DNA from: SZUA-430 sp031413635
GTDB taxonomy: Bacteria > Pseudomonadota > Alphaproteobacteria > Micropepsales > Micropepsaceae
Reading direction: 5' to 3'
Assembly (NCBI GenBank): GCA_031413635.1
Contig: JANOFM010000032.1
Location: 1-64,000 of the forward strand
DNA: 64,000 bases
Part shown: positions 1 to 7,852 of the stretch, piece after piece
Numbering within the stretch: position 1 is the stretch's first letter
Layout: every line of letters begins with the position of its first letter
The notes under the pieces: generated by a model
What the model was told of the DNA's origin: nothing
Database searches by the model: none
What the model saw: only the letters and a program-made list of their open reading frames with translations
Position numbers and translations under genes: made by a program

Positions 1-453
1 ACCCGCAAGGAACGCCGCACCCGCGACGACAAGCGCATGGCCCATATCGGCTTCTCCGATTCCTCGGGTATGTATGAAGCCGTTGCCTTCTCCGAAGTCC
101 TCATCCAAGCCGGCCAGCTTCTCGATCCCGGCAAGTCGGTCGTCGTCTCCATGGCCACGCGCTGGGACGGCGACGATCTGAAGCTGCAAATCGTAAGCGT
201 GCAGGGCCTCAACGAAGCGGCCGCCCAAACCGGCGCGGGCTTGCGCATCTTCATCGGCGACCCGAAGCCCTTGACCAGCATTTCCGAACGCCTGAAAAAC
301 CAAAAAGGCAAAGGCCTCGTCTCGCTCGTCTTCCCGGTCGAAAAAGGCGAACGCGAAGTCGAACTCGAACTCCCCGGACGCTATGCGGTGACGCCCGCGC
401 TCAAAGGCGCGATCAAGATTGTGCATGGGGTACGGGAAGTGGAGGAAGTCTAA
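1..453 (+). CDS. dnaE: DNA polymerase III subunit alpha, C-terminal end (partial)
   Basis: The frame is open from base 1, so this is the 3' end of a gene that begins outside the window; 150 residues are visible. It matches the C-terminal OB-fold and tail of replicative polymerase alpha: the stretch around residues 13-40 (phenylalanine-glutamate 'YEAVAFSE' and 'LLDPGKSVVVS') is the OB domain, and the end carries the typical 'ELPGRYAVTP...IKIVHGV..VEEV' pattern. The subunit performs DNA synthesis at the replication fork. The polymerase active site is not in view. A large palindrome follows the stop codon. DnaE1 rather than the error-prone ImuC/DnaE2 is inferred, because the latter usually lacks this tail. 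Confidence 0.85.
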   Translation, partial: TRKERRTRDDKRMAHIGFSDSSGMYEAVAFSEVLIQAGQLLDPGKSVVVSMATRWDGDDLKLQIVSVQGLNEAAAQTGAGLRIFIGDPKPLTSISERLKNQKGKGLVSLVFPVEKGEREVELELPGRYAVTPALKGAIKIVHGVREVEEV

Positions 454-461
454 CCAATCAC

Positions 462-533
462 TGTCATCCCGGACAGCAAGACGCGTTACCCAAACGCATT
501 CGCGTTTGGACGCGTCTAACTTCCGGGATGACA
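462..533. repeat. 72-nt nested palindrome between convergent genes
   Basis: Three pairs of complementary arms are nested around a short loop. The outer arms are 11 bp (462-472 with 523-533, sequence TGTCATCCCGG and its complement), the middle arms 8 bp (479-486 with 510-517, AGACGCGT) and the inner arms 8 bp (490-497 with 502-509, CCAAACGC). It sits between the convergent dnaE and aminotransferase genes, so it may act as a terminator on both strands. The shape also fits a REP-like dispersed repeat; no second copy was seen in this window. Confidence 0.75.
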
Positions 534-546
534 ACCTTCAATTCAG

Positions 547-1710
547 CTAAATCGCCTTCGCGATCCGGCCCAGCGCCTCGCTCAACCGCTCCGGCGATTG
601 CGCGAAACAGATGCGAATGAAGCGGTCGTTCTCGGTATCGCCCTTCGGCCCGAACGCGATGCCAGGTGCCACGCCCACCTTGGCCTCGTCGAGCAACCGC
701 TTGGCGAACGCCATGCTGTCCGTCATGCCTTCGACCGCGATGAAACCGTAGAAGGCGCCAGCCGGTTTCGACCAGCTCATTCGATTGTTCTCTGCCAGAA
801 ATTTCTCGACGATCGACAACCCGTGCCGGCAACGCTCGACCTGCCACTTCACGAACGCATCACCCTTGGTGATCGCTTCGATTGCGCCGTACTGCGCGAA
901 CACGGTGGCACCCGTGTTGTTGTAGGCCGACATCTCCGCCATCTGCGTGCCCAGCTTGCGCGGATGGATCAGCCACCCCACGCGCCAGCCCGTCATCGCC
1001 CACGCCTTCGAAAACGTATTGACCACGAACACTTCGTCGTCGGGTTCGGCGATCGCGGCAAAGCTCGGCGCCGGCGTGTCGTAGACGATGGGCGTGTAGC
1101 ATTCGTCGGATATGACGGCGATGCCGCGCTTGCGCGCGAAATCCAAGATCGCACGCTGCTCTTGGCTGGTCATGATCCAGCCGGTCGGATTGCTGGGTGA
1201 GGCAAAGAAGATCGCCTTCGTCCGCGCATCCGCGGTCTCAAACAGGCGGTCGAGATCGAGCGTCCAGGGCAGGCCATGCGCGCCGCCGCTCAAGCGCACG
1301 AAGCGCGGCTCGGCCCCCAACCCTCTGATGGCCTGGAAAATATTTGGCCACATCGGCGATATGATGAGAACGTTGTCGCCGGGTTCGCACACGCATTGCA
1401 GCGCGATCTGAACGCCCATCATCGCGGCACCCGGCACCGTCACCCGGTCGAGCTCGATCTCGCGGCCCGACTGGCGCGACGCCCACGCCGCGATCGCCTC
1501 GCGCAATTCCGTCACCCCTCGCGTGAACGTGTAAAACGTCTTGCCCTGATCCAAGGCCCGCTTCGCCGCCTCCCGAATGTAATCGGGCGTAACGGTGTCG
1601 CCCTCGCCGAACCACAAGGGGATGATGTCGGCCCGGCCGAGCCCCAAATACGAGACCTCGCCGATCCCATTGCGTTCCAAGTTCCAAATGGCAGGGCGGA
1701 TGGCGGTCAT
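547..1710 (-). CDS. PLP-dependent class I/II aminotransferase
   Basis: A 387-residue fold-type I aminotransferase. The cofactor lysine is K235 in 'NTFSKAWAMTGWRVGW'; the phosphate/PLP-contacting asparagine N174 is in 'SPSNPTG'; D202 and Y205 in 'SDECY' complete the cofactor site. The substrate cannot be told from the sequence; aspartate, aromatic or other amino acids are all possible. The open frame extends upstream to 1890, but that stretch is low-complexity and overlaps the rpsB promoter region, so I start at the ATG at 1710, where the conserved N-terminal segment begins. The gene is divergent from rpsB and convergent with dnaE, and seems to be a single-gene unit. Confidence 0.85.
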   Translation of the reverse strand: MTAIRPAIWNLERNGIGEVSYLGLGRADIIPLWFGEGDTVTPDYIREAAKRALDQGKTFYTFTRGVTELREAIAAWASRQSGREIELDRVTVPGAAMMGVQIALQCVCEPGDNVLIISPMWPNIFQAIRGLGAEPRFVRLSGGAHGLPWTLDLDRLFETADARTKAIFFASPSNPTGWIMTSQEQRAILDFARKRGIAVISDECYTPIVYDTPAPSFAAIAEPDDEVFVVNTFSKAWAMTGWRVGWLIHPRKLGTQMAEMSAYNNTGATVFAQYGAIEAITKGDAFVKWQVERCRHGLSIVEKFLAENNRMSWSKPAGAFYGFIAVEGMTDSMAFAKRLLDEAKVGVAPGIAFGPKGDTENDRFIRICFAQSPERLSEALGRIAKAI

Positions 1711-1755
1711 CGGGCGGATTGGCTCATTTGTCGCGTTGGGGCCAAGCTGCAGCCC

Positions 1756-1784
1756 TTGCGTGCCCTGGCGCAAGCCCCTATATC
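1756..1784 (+). promoter_or_regulatory. Candidate sigma-70 promoter for rpsB-tsf
   Basis: A -35 TTGCGT (1756-1761) and a -10 TATATC (1779-1784) are separated by exactly 17 bp. They lie about 130 bp ahead of rpsB, leaving a leader long enough for S2-type feedback control, which is known for rpsB operons in other bacteria but not demonstrated by this sequence. Confidence 0.4.
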
Positions 1785-1913
1785 GGCGCCCATTCCACAC
1801 GCGGGCTTTGGGTTGCCCGGCCGTCATATGGCGGGCCGCCCTCCGGTGCTGGGTCTTTCGGGATCCGGTGATAGGTCCGCGGAGGCTCAACCGGTTAAGG
1901 AGACCAAAGCCAA

Positions 1914-2672
1914 ATGGCTTTACCTGACTATTCCATGCGTCAGCTCTTAGAGGCTGGCGTGCATTTCGGGCACCAGACGCATCGCTGGAACCCGCGCATG
2001 TCGCAGTACCTCTACGGCGCGCGCAACAAGATCCATATCATCGACCTGACGCAAACGGTGCCGTTGCTGCACACGGCGCTGAAAACCGTGCGCGACGTCG
2101 TGGCTCAAGGCGGCCGCGTGTTGTTTGTCGGCACCAAGCGCCAGGCGTCGGAACCGATCGCCGACGCGGCCAAGCGCTGCGCCCAGTACTACGTCAACCA
2201 CCGTTGGCTCGGCGGCACGCTGACGAACTGGCAGACGATTTCCAATTCGATCAAGCGCCTGCGCACGATCGAGGAGACGTTGAACGCCGGCGCTTTGGGC
2301 TTGACGAAGAAAGAGGCTTTGAACCTACAGCGCGAGCAGCAAAAATACGAACGCTCGCTCGGCGGTATCAAGGAAATGGGCGGTGTGCCCGATCTTCTGT
2401 TCGTCATCGACACGAACAAGGAACAGATCGCCATCCAGGAAGCCAACAAGCTCGGCATCCCGGTGGTGGCCGTCGTCGACTCGAACTCGAATCCTGAAGG
2501 CATCTCGTTCCCTATCCCGGGCAACGACGACGCCGCGCGCGCACTTACGCTGTATTGCGATCTCGTCGCCCGCGCCGTGATCGACGGCCTGTCGCAAGCC
2601 CAGGGCTCGTCGGGTGTCGATGTCGGCGCCGCCGAAGAAGTTCCGCTGCAGGAACTTCCGACCACGCATTGA
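1914..2672 (+). CDS. rpsB: 30S ribosomal protein S2
   Basis: A 252-residue protein with the S2 hallmarks: the N-terminal 'LLEAGVHFGHQTHRWNPRM', the central 'VLFVGTKRQA' and 'RWLGGTLTNW', and 'VVAVVDSNSNPEGISFPIPGNDDA' near residue 190. S2 binds the small subunit at the head-body junction. Its ATG at 1914 follows an AAGGAG element by a suitable distance. It is followed by tsf after 65 bp, the normal bacterial pairing, with a GC-rich hairpin between them. Confidence 0.98.
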   Translation: MALPDYSMRQLLEAGVHFGHQTHRWNPRMSQYLYGARNKIHIIDLTQTVPLLHTALKTVRDVVAQGGRVLFVGTKRQASEPIADAAKRCAQYYVNHRWLGGTLTNWQTISNSIKRLRTIEETLNAGALGLTKKEALNLQREQQKYERSLGGIKEMGGVPDLLFVIDTNKEQIAIQEANKLGIPVVAVVDSNSNPEGISFPIPGNDDAARALTLYCDLVARAVIDGLSQAQGSSGVDVGAAEEVPLQELPTTH

Positions 2673-2676
2673 AGTC

Positions 2677-2707
2677 TCGCGCGCCGACGCCTTGGCGTCG
2701 CGCGCGA
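2677..2707 (+). terminator. GC-rich hairpin between rpsB and tsf (attenuator-like)
   Basis: The arms at 2677-2691 and 2694-2707 are complementary apart from one bulged base. No T-run follows, so full termination is unlikely; partial attenuation or mRNA stabilisation between rpsB and tsf would fit. Confidence 0.4.
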
Positions 2708-2737
2708 ACCAACTCGAACGAGTAAGGAGATCTCCCC

Positions 2738-3670
2738 ATGGCTGACATTACAGCCACGATGGTCAAAGACCTGCGCGAGAAAACCGGCGCCGGCATGTTG
2801 GATTGCAAGAACGCGTTGAACGAAACGAAGGGCGAAGTCGAAGCCGCTATCGATTGGTTGCGCAAGAAAGGCCTGTCGAAGGCCGCCAAGAAAGCCAGCA
2901 ACATCGCGGCCGAAGGGCTCGTCGGCGTGACCGCGCACGGCGGCACGGGCGCGGTCGTCGAGGTCAATTCGCAAACGGATTTTGTCGCGCGCAACCCGGA
3001 GTTCCAAGACCTGGTTTCGAAGGTGGCAAGCTTGGCACCGAAGGCCGAGGGCAATCGCGATGCGCTTGCTCAAATGCAATTCCCCGGCGCCGCTTTGGAT
3101 ATCGATGCGCGGATCAAGGCACTCGCCGGCACGATCGGCGAAAATATCGTCCTGCGCCGCACGGCGTCGCTGCACGTTTCGCCGGGCTTGGTCGCAAGCT
3201 ACGTCCACAATCAGCAGGCTCCCGGCCTCGGAAGATTGGGCGTGCTCGTGGCGTTGAAGTCGACAGGCAGCGCCGAGAAACTGGCCGCCTTGGGCCGCCA
3301 ACTCGCAATGCACATCGCGGGCACGCCGACCCCGCCGCTGGCCTTAAAGGCCGAGCAAATCGACCCGGCCGTTGCCGAACGCGAGAAGGCGATCTTCGCC
3401 GACCAAGCGCGCGCCTCCGGCAAGCCGGAAATCATCATCGCCAAGATGGTCGAAGGCCGGATGCGTAAGTTTTACGAGGAGGTGGTGCTTCCCCATCAGC
3501 CCTTCATCATGGACCCCGATAAGACGGTCGAAGCCTTCGTGAAAGCGGCCGAAAAAGACGTCGGCGCGCCCATTTCCATCGAGGGTTTTGTGCGTTACGC
3601 CCTTGGCGAGGGTATCCAAAAAGAAGAAACTGACTTCGCCGCCGAAGTCGCAGCCGCAGCGAAAAGCTGA
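2738..3670 (+). CDS. tsf: Translation elongation factor Ts
   Basis: A 310-residue guanine nucleotide exchange factor for EF-Tu. The N-terminal UBA-like segment has 'LREKTGAGMLDCKNAL' (residues ~10-26), followed by the 'GLSKAAKKASNIAAEGLV' loop and the 'VEVNSQTDFVARN' strand typical of EF-Ts. 'YYEEVVL..QPFI' near residue 245 is the C-terminal signature. The start ATG is preceded by AAGGAGA. It lies in the order rpsB-tsf-pyrH-frr, the standard bacterial arrangement. Confidence 0.98.
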   Translation: MADITATMVKDLREKTGAGMLDCKNALNETKGEVEAAIDWLRKKGLSKAAKKASNIAAEGLVGVTAHGGTGAVVEVNSQTDFVARNPEFQDLVSKVASLAPKAEGNRDALAQMQFPGAALDIDARIKALAGTIGENIVLRRTASLHVSPGLVASYVHNQQAPGLGRLGVLVALKSTGSAEKLAALGRQLAMHIAGTPTPPLALKAEQIDPAVAEREKAIFADQARASGKPEIIIAKMVEGRMRKFYEEVVLPHQPFIMDPDKTVEAFVKAAEKDVGAPISIEGFVRYALGEGIQKEETDFAAEVAAAAKS

Positions 3671-3695
3671 GGAAACCAAAAAAGGGCCGCAACCG

Positions 3696-4415
3696 ATGAC
3701 ATCAGCGCCGATCTACCGCCGGGTTCTTCTAAAGATTTCCGGTGAGGCGTTGATGGGCTCGGGCAGTTACGGCCTCGATTTGCCGACGGTCGATCGTATC
3801 GCCGGCGAAATTAAAGCAGCCCTCACGATCGGCACCGAGGTCTGCGCGGTCATCGGCGGCGGCAACATCTTCCGTGGACTGCAGGCGGCGGCCTCCGGCA
3901 TGGAACGCGCCAGCGCCGACTATATGGGCATGCTGGCCACCGTCATGAACGCGCTAGCCATGCAAAACGCGCTCGAACGCGCCGGCGTGCCGACGCGCGT
4001 TCAATCGGCCATCCCCATGACGACCGTATGCGAGCCCTACATCCGCCGCCGCGCTATCCGCCACATGGAAAAGGGCAGGGTGGTGATCTTCGCCGCCGGA
4101 ACCGGAAACCCGTTCTTCACCACCGACACGGCCGCCGCCTTGCGCGCCGCCGAAATGGGCGTGGACGCGCTGATGAAAGGCACCCAAGTGGACGGCGTTT
4201 ATGCCGCCGATCCGAAGAAGAATCCTAAGGCCGAACGCTACGATCGCCTGGCCTACATGGATGTCCTGTCGCGCGACTTGAAGGTGATGGACGCCTCCGC
4301 GGTGTCGCTGGCGCGCGAAAGCGGCATCCCGATTGTAGTGTTCAACATCCACGAAAAGATGAACTTTGTTCGCGTGCTGCAAGGCAAAGGCCTTTGCACC
4401 GTGATATCGAACTGA
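3696..4415 (+). CDS. pyrH: UMP kinase
   Basis: A 239-residue member of the amino acid kinase family that phosphorylates UMP to UDP. The N-terminus has 'RVLLKISGEALMG' and the glycine loop 'AVIGGGNIFRG'; 'ADYMGMLATVMNALAMQNALE' and 'GTGNPFFTTDTAAALRA' are characteristic of PyrH. The frame is open further upstream, but the extra residues are lysine-rich tail sequence overlapping tsf, so the ATG at 3696 is chosen. Only 25 bp separate it from tsf, and frr follows 35 bp downstream, suggesting a shared transcript. Confidence 0.97.
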   Translation: MTSAPIYRRVLLKISGEALMGSGSYGLDLPTVDRIAGEIKAALTIGTEVCAVIGGGNIFRGLQAAASGMERASADYMGMLATVMNALAMQNALERAGVPTRVQSAIPMTTVCEPYIRRRAIRHMEKGRVVIFAAGTGNPFFTTDTAAALRAAEMGVDALMKGTQVDGVYAADPKKNPKAERYDRLAYMDVLSRDLKVMDASAVSLARESGIPIVVFNIHEKMNFVRVLQGKGLCTVISN

Positions 4416-4450
4416 AAGCAACGGGGGAATCACACCCGCGGGAGGACGCG

Positions 4451-5017
4451 ATGGCGCAAAGCAAACCCTTTGATATGGAAGATCTACAAAAGCGCATGCG
4501 GGGCGCGGTTGCGACCTTGAAGCACGAATTCGCCGGCCTGCGCACCGGCCGCGCGACTGTTAGCCTGCTCGATCCCGTTCATGTCGACGCCTATGGCAGC
4601 TCGATGCCACTCAACCAATGCGCAACCGTCAACGCGCCGGAACCCCGCATGCTGACGGTCCAGGTCTGGGACCGTGCGCTCGCCATCGCCGTCGACAAGG
4701 CGATTCGCAGCGCGGGTCTCGGGTTAAACCCCCAGGTCGACGGCCAATTGCTGCGCATTCCCATTCCTCCGCTTACGGAGGATCGCCGCAAGGAACTCTC
4801 GAAGATCGGCTCGAAATATGCCGAATCGGCTCGCGTCGCGGTGCGCAACATCCGCCGCGACGGTATGGAACATTTGAAAGCGCTCGAAAAAGAGCACCAA
4901 ATCAGCGAAGACGAACATAAGAAACAGCATGATAAGGTGCAAAAGGCGACCGACGCACACATCAAGGAAATCGATGAGGCGCTGGCGGCCAAGGAAAAGG
5001 AAATCATGCAGGTTTAG
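4451..5017 (+). CDS. frr: Ribosome recycling factor
   Basis: A 188-residue protein, the family's usual size. It splits post-termination ribosomes together with EF-G. Conserved segments are 'LRTGRA' near residue 37, 'VDAYGS..PLNQ' near 52, 'IPIPPLTEDRRKEL' near 107 and a long C-terminal helix ending 'EKEIMQV'. The ATG at 4451 is directly preceded by GGAGGA (4441-4446), which fixes the start against an earlier in-frame ATG within pyrH. Confidence 0.98.
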   Translation: MAQSKPFDMEDLQKRMRGAVATLKHEFAGLRTGRATVSLLDPVHVDAYGSSMPLNQCATVNAPEPRMLTVQVWDRALAIAVDKAIRSAGLGLNPQVDGQLLRIPIPPLTEDRRKELSKIGSKYAESARVAVRNIRRDGMEHLKALEKEHQISEDEHKKQHDKVQKATDAHIKEIDEALAAKEKEIMQV

Positions 5018-5043
5018 AAACGCCTGCGGGTTGTCGAAGTCGA

Positions 5044-5796
5044 ATGCCGCCGAACGCCTCGAGTAGCCAAGAACAAGCGCCGCCGCGCCATGTCGCCATC
5101 ATCATGGACGGCAACGGGCGTTGGGCAAAGGCGCGCCTTCTGCCGCGCCTGATGGGTCACCGCGCCGGAGTGGCCGCCGTCCGCGCGACGGTGCGCGCCG
5201 CCGCCGATCTCGGCCTTGAGTATCTGACGCTCTACGGTTTTTCCTCCGAAAACTGGAAACGCCCGCGCACCGAGGTCAATGACTTGATGGGCTTGTTGCG
5301 TCTCTACATTCACGACGACCTCGAGGAACTCCATGCCAGCGGTGTCGAGATTCGCATTATCGGCGCCAAGACGCAGCTCGAAGGCGACATCATCAAGCTG
5401 ATCGAACACGCCCAAGCGCGCACGCGCGGCAACACCAAACTCAAACTGATCATCGCCTTCAACTATGGCGGCCAGGACGAAATCGTCGAAGCCGCGCGTC
5501 GCATCGCCCAAGACGTCGCGGCCGGCAAGATGGCGCCCGAGACGGTCGATCGCGAACTCTTTACCTCCTATCTCGCGACCGCCGGCATCCCCGATCCCGA
5601 TCTGGTCATCCGCACCAGCGGCGAACGCCGCCTCAGTAATTTCCTTATCTGGCAAACCGCCTATTCGGAATTCGTTTTCACCGACACGCTGTGGCCTGAT
5701 TTCACGAAAGCCCACCTCGCCGCTGCGATCGGCGAATTTCAGGGCCGCGAGCGGCGCTTCGGCGGCCTCTCGCTTGCCGCGGGCGGGCGGCCGTGA
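5044..5796 (+). CDS. uppS: Isoprenyl transferase (undecaprenyl diphosphate synthase)
   Basis: A 250-residue cis-prenyltransferase that elongates farnesyl diphosphate to the C55 carrier for peptidoglycan and O-antigen. The catalytic 'IIMDGNGRWAKAR' motif is near residue 20, 'YGFSSENWKRP' near 65, and the C-terminal 'RTSGERRLSNFLIWQTAYSE' contains the substrate-binding arginines. Its stop overlaps the GTG start of cdsA in a 4-bp GTGA, so the two are probably translationally coupled. Confidence 0.96.
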   Translation: MPPNASSSQEQAPPRHVAIIMDGNGRWAKARLLPRLMGHRAGVAAVRATVRAAADLGLEYLTLYGFSSENWKRPRTEVNDLMGLLRLYIHDDLEELHASGVEIRIIGAKTQLEGDIIKLIEHAQARTRGNTKLKLIIAFNYGGQDEIVEAARRIAQDVAAGKMAPETVDRELFTSYLATAGIPDPDLVIRTSGERRLSNFLIWQTAYSEFVFTDTLWPDFTKAHLAAAIGEFQGRERRFGGLSLAAGGRP

Positions 5797-6617
5797 TCGC
5801 ACAGCCATCGCGTTCTACACTCTGGCCCCGCATCCTCGCCGCAGCGATTCTCATCCCCTCGGCTCTGGGCGCCGTCTATCTCGGCGGCTGGGTCTTGGCG
5901 GTCTGGACTGTTGCGGCAGGGCTCGCCATGGCGCGCGAATGGGTCCAAATCGTTCACCGCGAAACTTTCCAATGGCGCTTTGCCCTCCACGCCGTTGCCC
6001 TCGCGGCCTCCCAATCGCTGCTCGCGTTGGGACACGCGAGTTGGGCCTTCACAGCGATTTTGCTCGTGGCGCTGTTGGGCAACATTGCAACGCGGGCGCG
6101 AAACGAACCGGGCATCTGGGTAGCGCTTGGCGTGGTCTATATTGCGATCCCGTGTCTCGCCTTTGTCTGGCTCAGGAACATGGAACCCAACGGCCTCTGG
6201 ACGGCGGTCTGGCTGCTCTGTGTCGTCTGGGCGACCGATAGCGCCGCCTATGTTGCAGGCTCGGCCCTAGGCGGACCGAAGCTCGCGCCGGCGATTTCTC
6301 CGAACAAGACATGGGCCGGCGCCATCGCCGGGCTAGCCGCCGGGGCTCTCGCCACCCTAGTCTTGTCCCAGTTGGCTGGTGTTGTAGCGGTATGGCCATT
6401 TGTCGGAGCCGGACTCGTGTTGTCGCTGTTGACCCAATGCGGTGACTTGGCCGAGTCCTCGCTCAAGCGCACCTTCGGCGTAAAAAACGCCTCCGACCTC
6501 ATTCCCGGCCACGGCGGCGCGCTCGACCGGTTGGACGGATTGATTTTTGCGACGCTTGGACTGGCCGCTTACGTGGACCATTTCGGTCTCTCGCCGATCG
6601 CATGGGTCGGCCTGTGA
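5793..6617 (+). CDS. cdsA: Phosphatidate cytidylyltransferase
   Basis: A 274-residue polytopic membrane enzyme that makes CDP-diacylglycerol from phosphatidic acid and CTP. The C-terminal family signature is complete: 'SSLKRTFGVKNASDLIPGHGGALDRLDG' spans residues ~219-246, with the invariant PGHGGxxDRxD. Earlier, 'SPNKTWAG' is the second conserved motif. About seven hydrophobic segments are visible. The start is GTG at 5793, overlapping the uppS stop. Confidence 0.95.
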   Translation: MIAQPSRSTLWPRILAAAILIPSALGAVYLGGWVLAVWTVAAGLAMAREWVQIVHRETFQWRFALHAVALAASQSLLALGHASWAFTAILLVALLGNIATRARNEPGIWVALGVVYIAIPCLAFVWLRNMEPNGLWTAVWLLCVVWATDSAAYVAGSALGGPKLAPAISPNKTWAGAIAGLAAGALATLVLSQLAGVVAVWPFVGAGLVLSLLTQCGDLAESSLKRTFGVKNASDLIPGHGGALDRLDGLIFATLGLAAYVDHFGLSPIAWVGL

Positions 6618-7798
6618 GCGGGCGGGCGCCGCGAACGGTCACGGTCTTGGGTTCAACCGGCTCGGTCGGCATCAACACGATCGAGCTTATCGAACTTCAT
6701 AACGCCAGCGCTCCGGGGACGTATCGCGTCGCGGCACTGACCGCGAATTCCAACGTTCGCGAATTGGCGGCTCAAGCGCGGCGTTTGAAACCGGAATTCG
6801 TCGCCGTAGCCGACCCGCACGCATACGCGAACCTAAAGGAAGAGCTGGGCGGTTCAGGCGTCAGACTGGGTTCGGGGGCCGCCGCCATAGAAGAAGCGGC
6901 GTCGCTCTCGTCGGCCGACTGGGTGATGGCGAGCATCATGGGCGCGGCCGGATTGCGCCCGACACTCGCGGCCGTTTCGCGCGGCGCAACCGTGGCGCTC
7001 GCAAACAAGGAGTGCCTGGTCTGCGCCGGAGACCTTTTTATGAAAGAAGTCCGCCGCAGCGGCACCACGCTTTTGCCTGTCGACTCCGAACACAACGCGG
7101 TGTTCCAAGTCTTCGATCCCAGCCAATCCCGCGCGATCGAGAAAATCACCCTAACGGCATCGGGCGGTCCTTTCAGAACCTCGTCTGCGGCCCAGATGGC
7201 GAATGTGACCCCCGCGCAGGCCTGCAAGCACCCCAATTACGCCATGGGTGCGAAAATCTCGGTCGATTCCGCAACCCTAATGAACAAAGGGCTCGAGCTG
7301 ATCGAAGCACACCATTTGTTTGGCACACCTCCTGAACGGTTGGCCGTTGTCGTTCATCCGCAGCAGATTATCCATTGTCTGGTGGCCTACGTGGATGGAA
7401 CCGTCCTTGCGCAATTGGGAAGCCCGGATATGCGTACGCCGATCGCCTATGCCCTTGGCTATCCTGACAGGGTTGCCGCCCCGACCGCGCGCCTTAACCT
7501 TGCAAGGTTGGGACAGTTGACCTTCGAGGAGCCCGACCTCGACCGATTCCCCTGTCTTGCCCTGGCACAGCGCGCTTTGGGGACGCTGGGCAGTGCCCCG
7601 ACGATCCTAAACGCGGCCAATGAGGTCGCAGTGGAGGCATTCCTGGCCGGACGGATTGGCTTTTCTGCTATTGCGCGCATTGTCGAGACGGCGCTGGACA
7701 CCTGCGAGTCGAGCGGCAGGGCGCCGGAGACGATCGAAGAGGCCCTCGCGCTCGATGCGTCGGCAAGGTCCTGCACGGCAAGGCTCCTGCCGAACTGA
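6602..7798 (+). CDS. dxr: 1-deoxy-D-xylulose-5-phosphate reductoisomerase
   Basis: A 398-residue enzyme that makes 2-C-methyl-D-erythritol 4-phosphate, the committed step of the MEP isoprenoid pathway feeding uppS. The NADPH site is 'VLGSTGSVGINTIELI' near the N-terminus. Metal and substrate residues lie in 'PVDSEHNAVFQ', 'TASGGPFR' and 'SVDSATLMNKGLE'. The first start is ATG at 6602, inside cdsA; an alternative GTG at 6614 would give the same 4-bp GTGA overlap seen between uppS and cdsA, and seems equally plausible. Confidence 0.96.
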   Translation: MGRPVSGRAPRTVTVLGSTGSVGINTIELIELHNASAPGTYRVAALTANSNVRELAAQARRLKPEFVAVADPHAYANLKEELGGSGVRLGSGAAAIEEAASLSSADWVMASIMGAAGLRPTLAAVSRGATVALANKECLVCAGDLFMKEVRRSGTTLLPVDSEHNAVFQVFDPSQSRAIEKITLTASGGPFRTSSAAQMANVTPAQACKHPNYAMGAKISVDSATLMNKGLELIEAHHLFGTPPERLAVVVHPQQIIHCLVAYVDGTVLAQLGSPDMRTPIAYALGYPDRVAAPTARLNLARLGQLTFEEPDLDRFPCLALAQRALGTLGSAPTILNAANEVAVEAFLAGRIGFSAIARIVETALDTCESSGRAPETIEEALALDASARSCTARLLPN

Positions 7799-7852
7799 AG
7801 ACGATATCGTAAAAAAAATCAGAAACTCAACAGGAAACCCAGGAACAAAGCG

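Noticed and set aside
1711..1890. 60-residue N-terminal extension of the aminotransferase
   Set aside because: It is low-complexity, not seen in the family, and covers the rpsB promoter region.
2705..2721. GAAC-N6-GAAC ahead of tsf as a LexA box
   Set aside because: The spacing is 6, not 7, and tsf is not an SOS gene.
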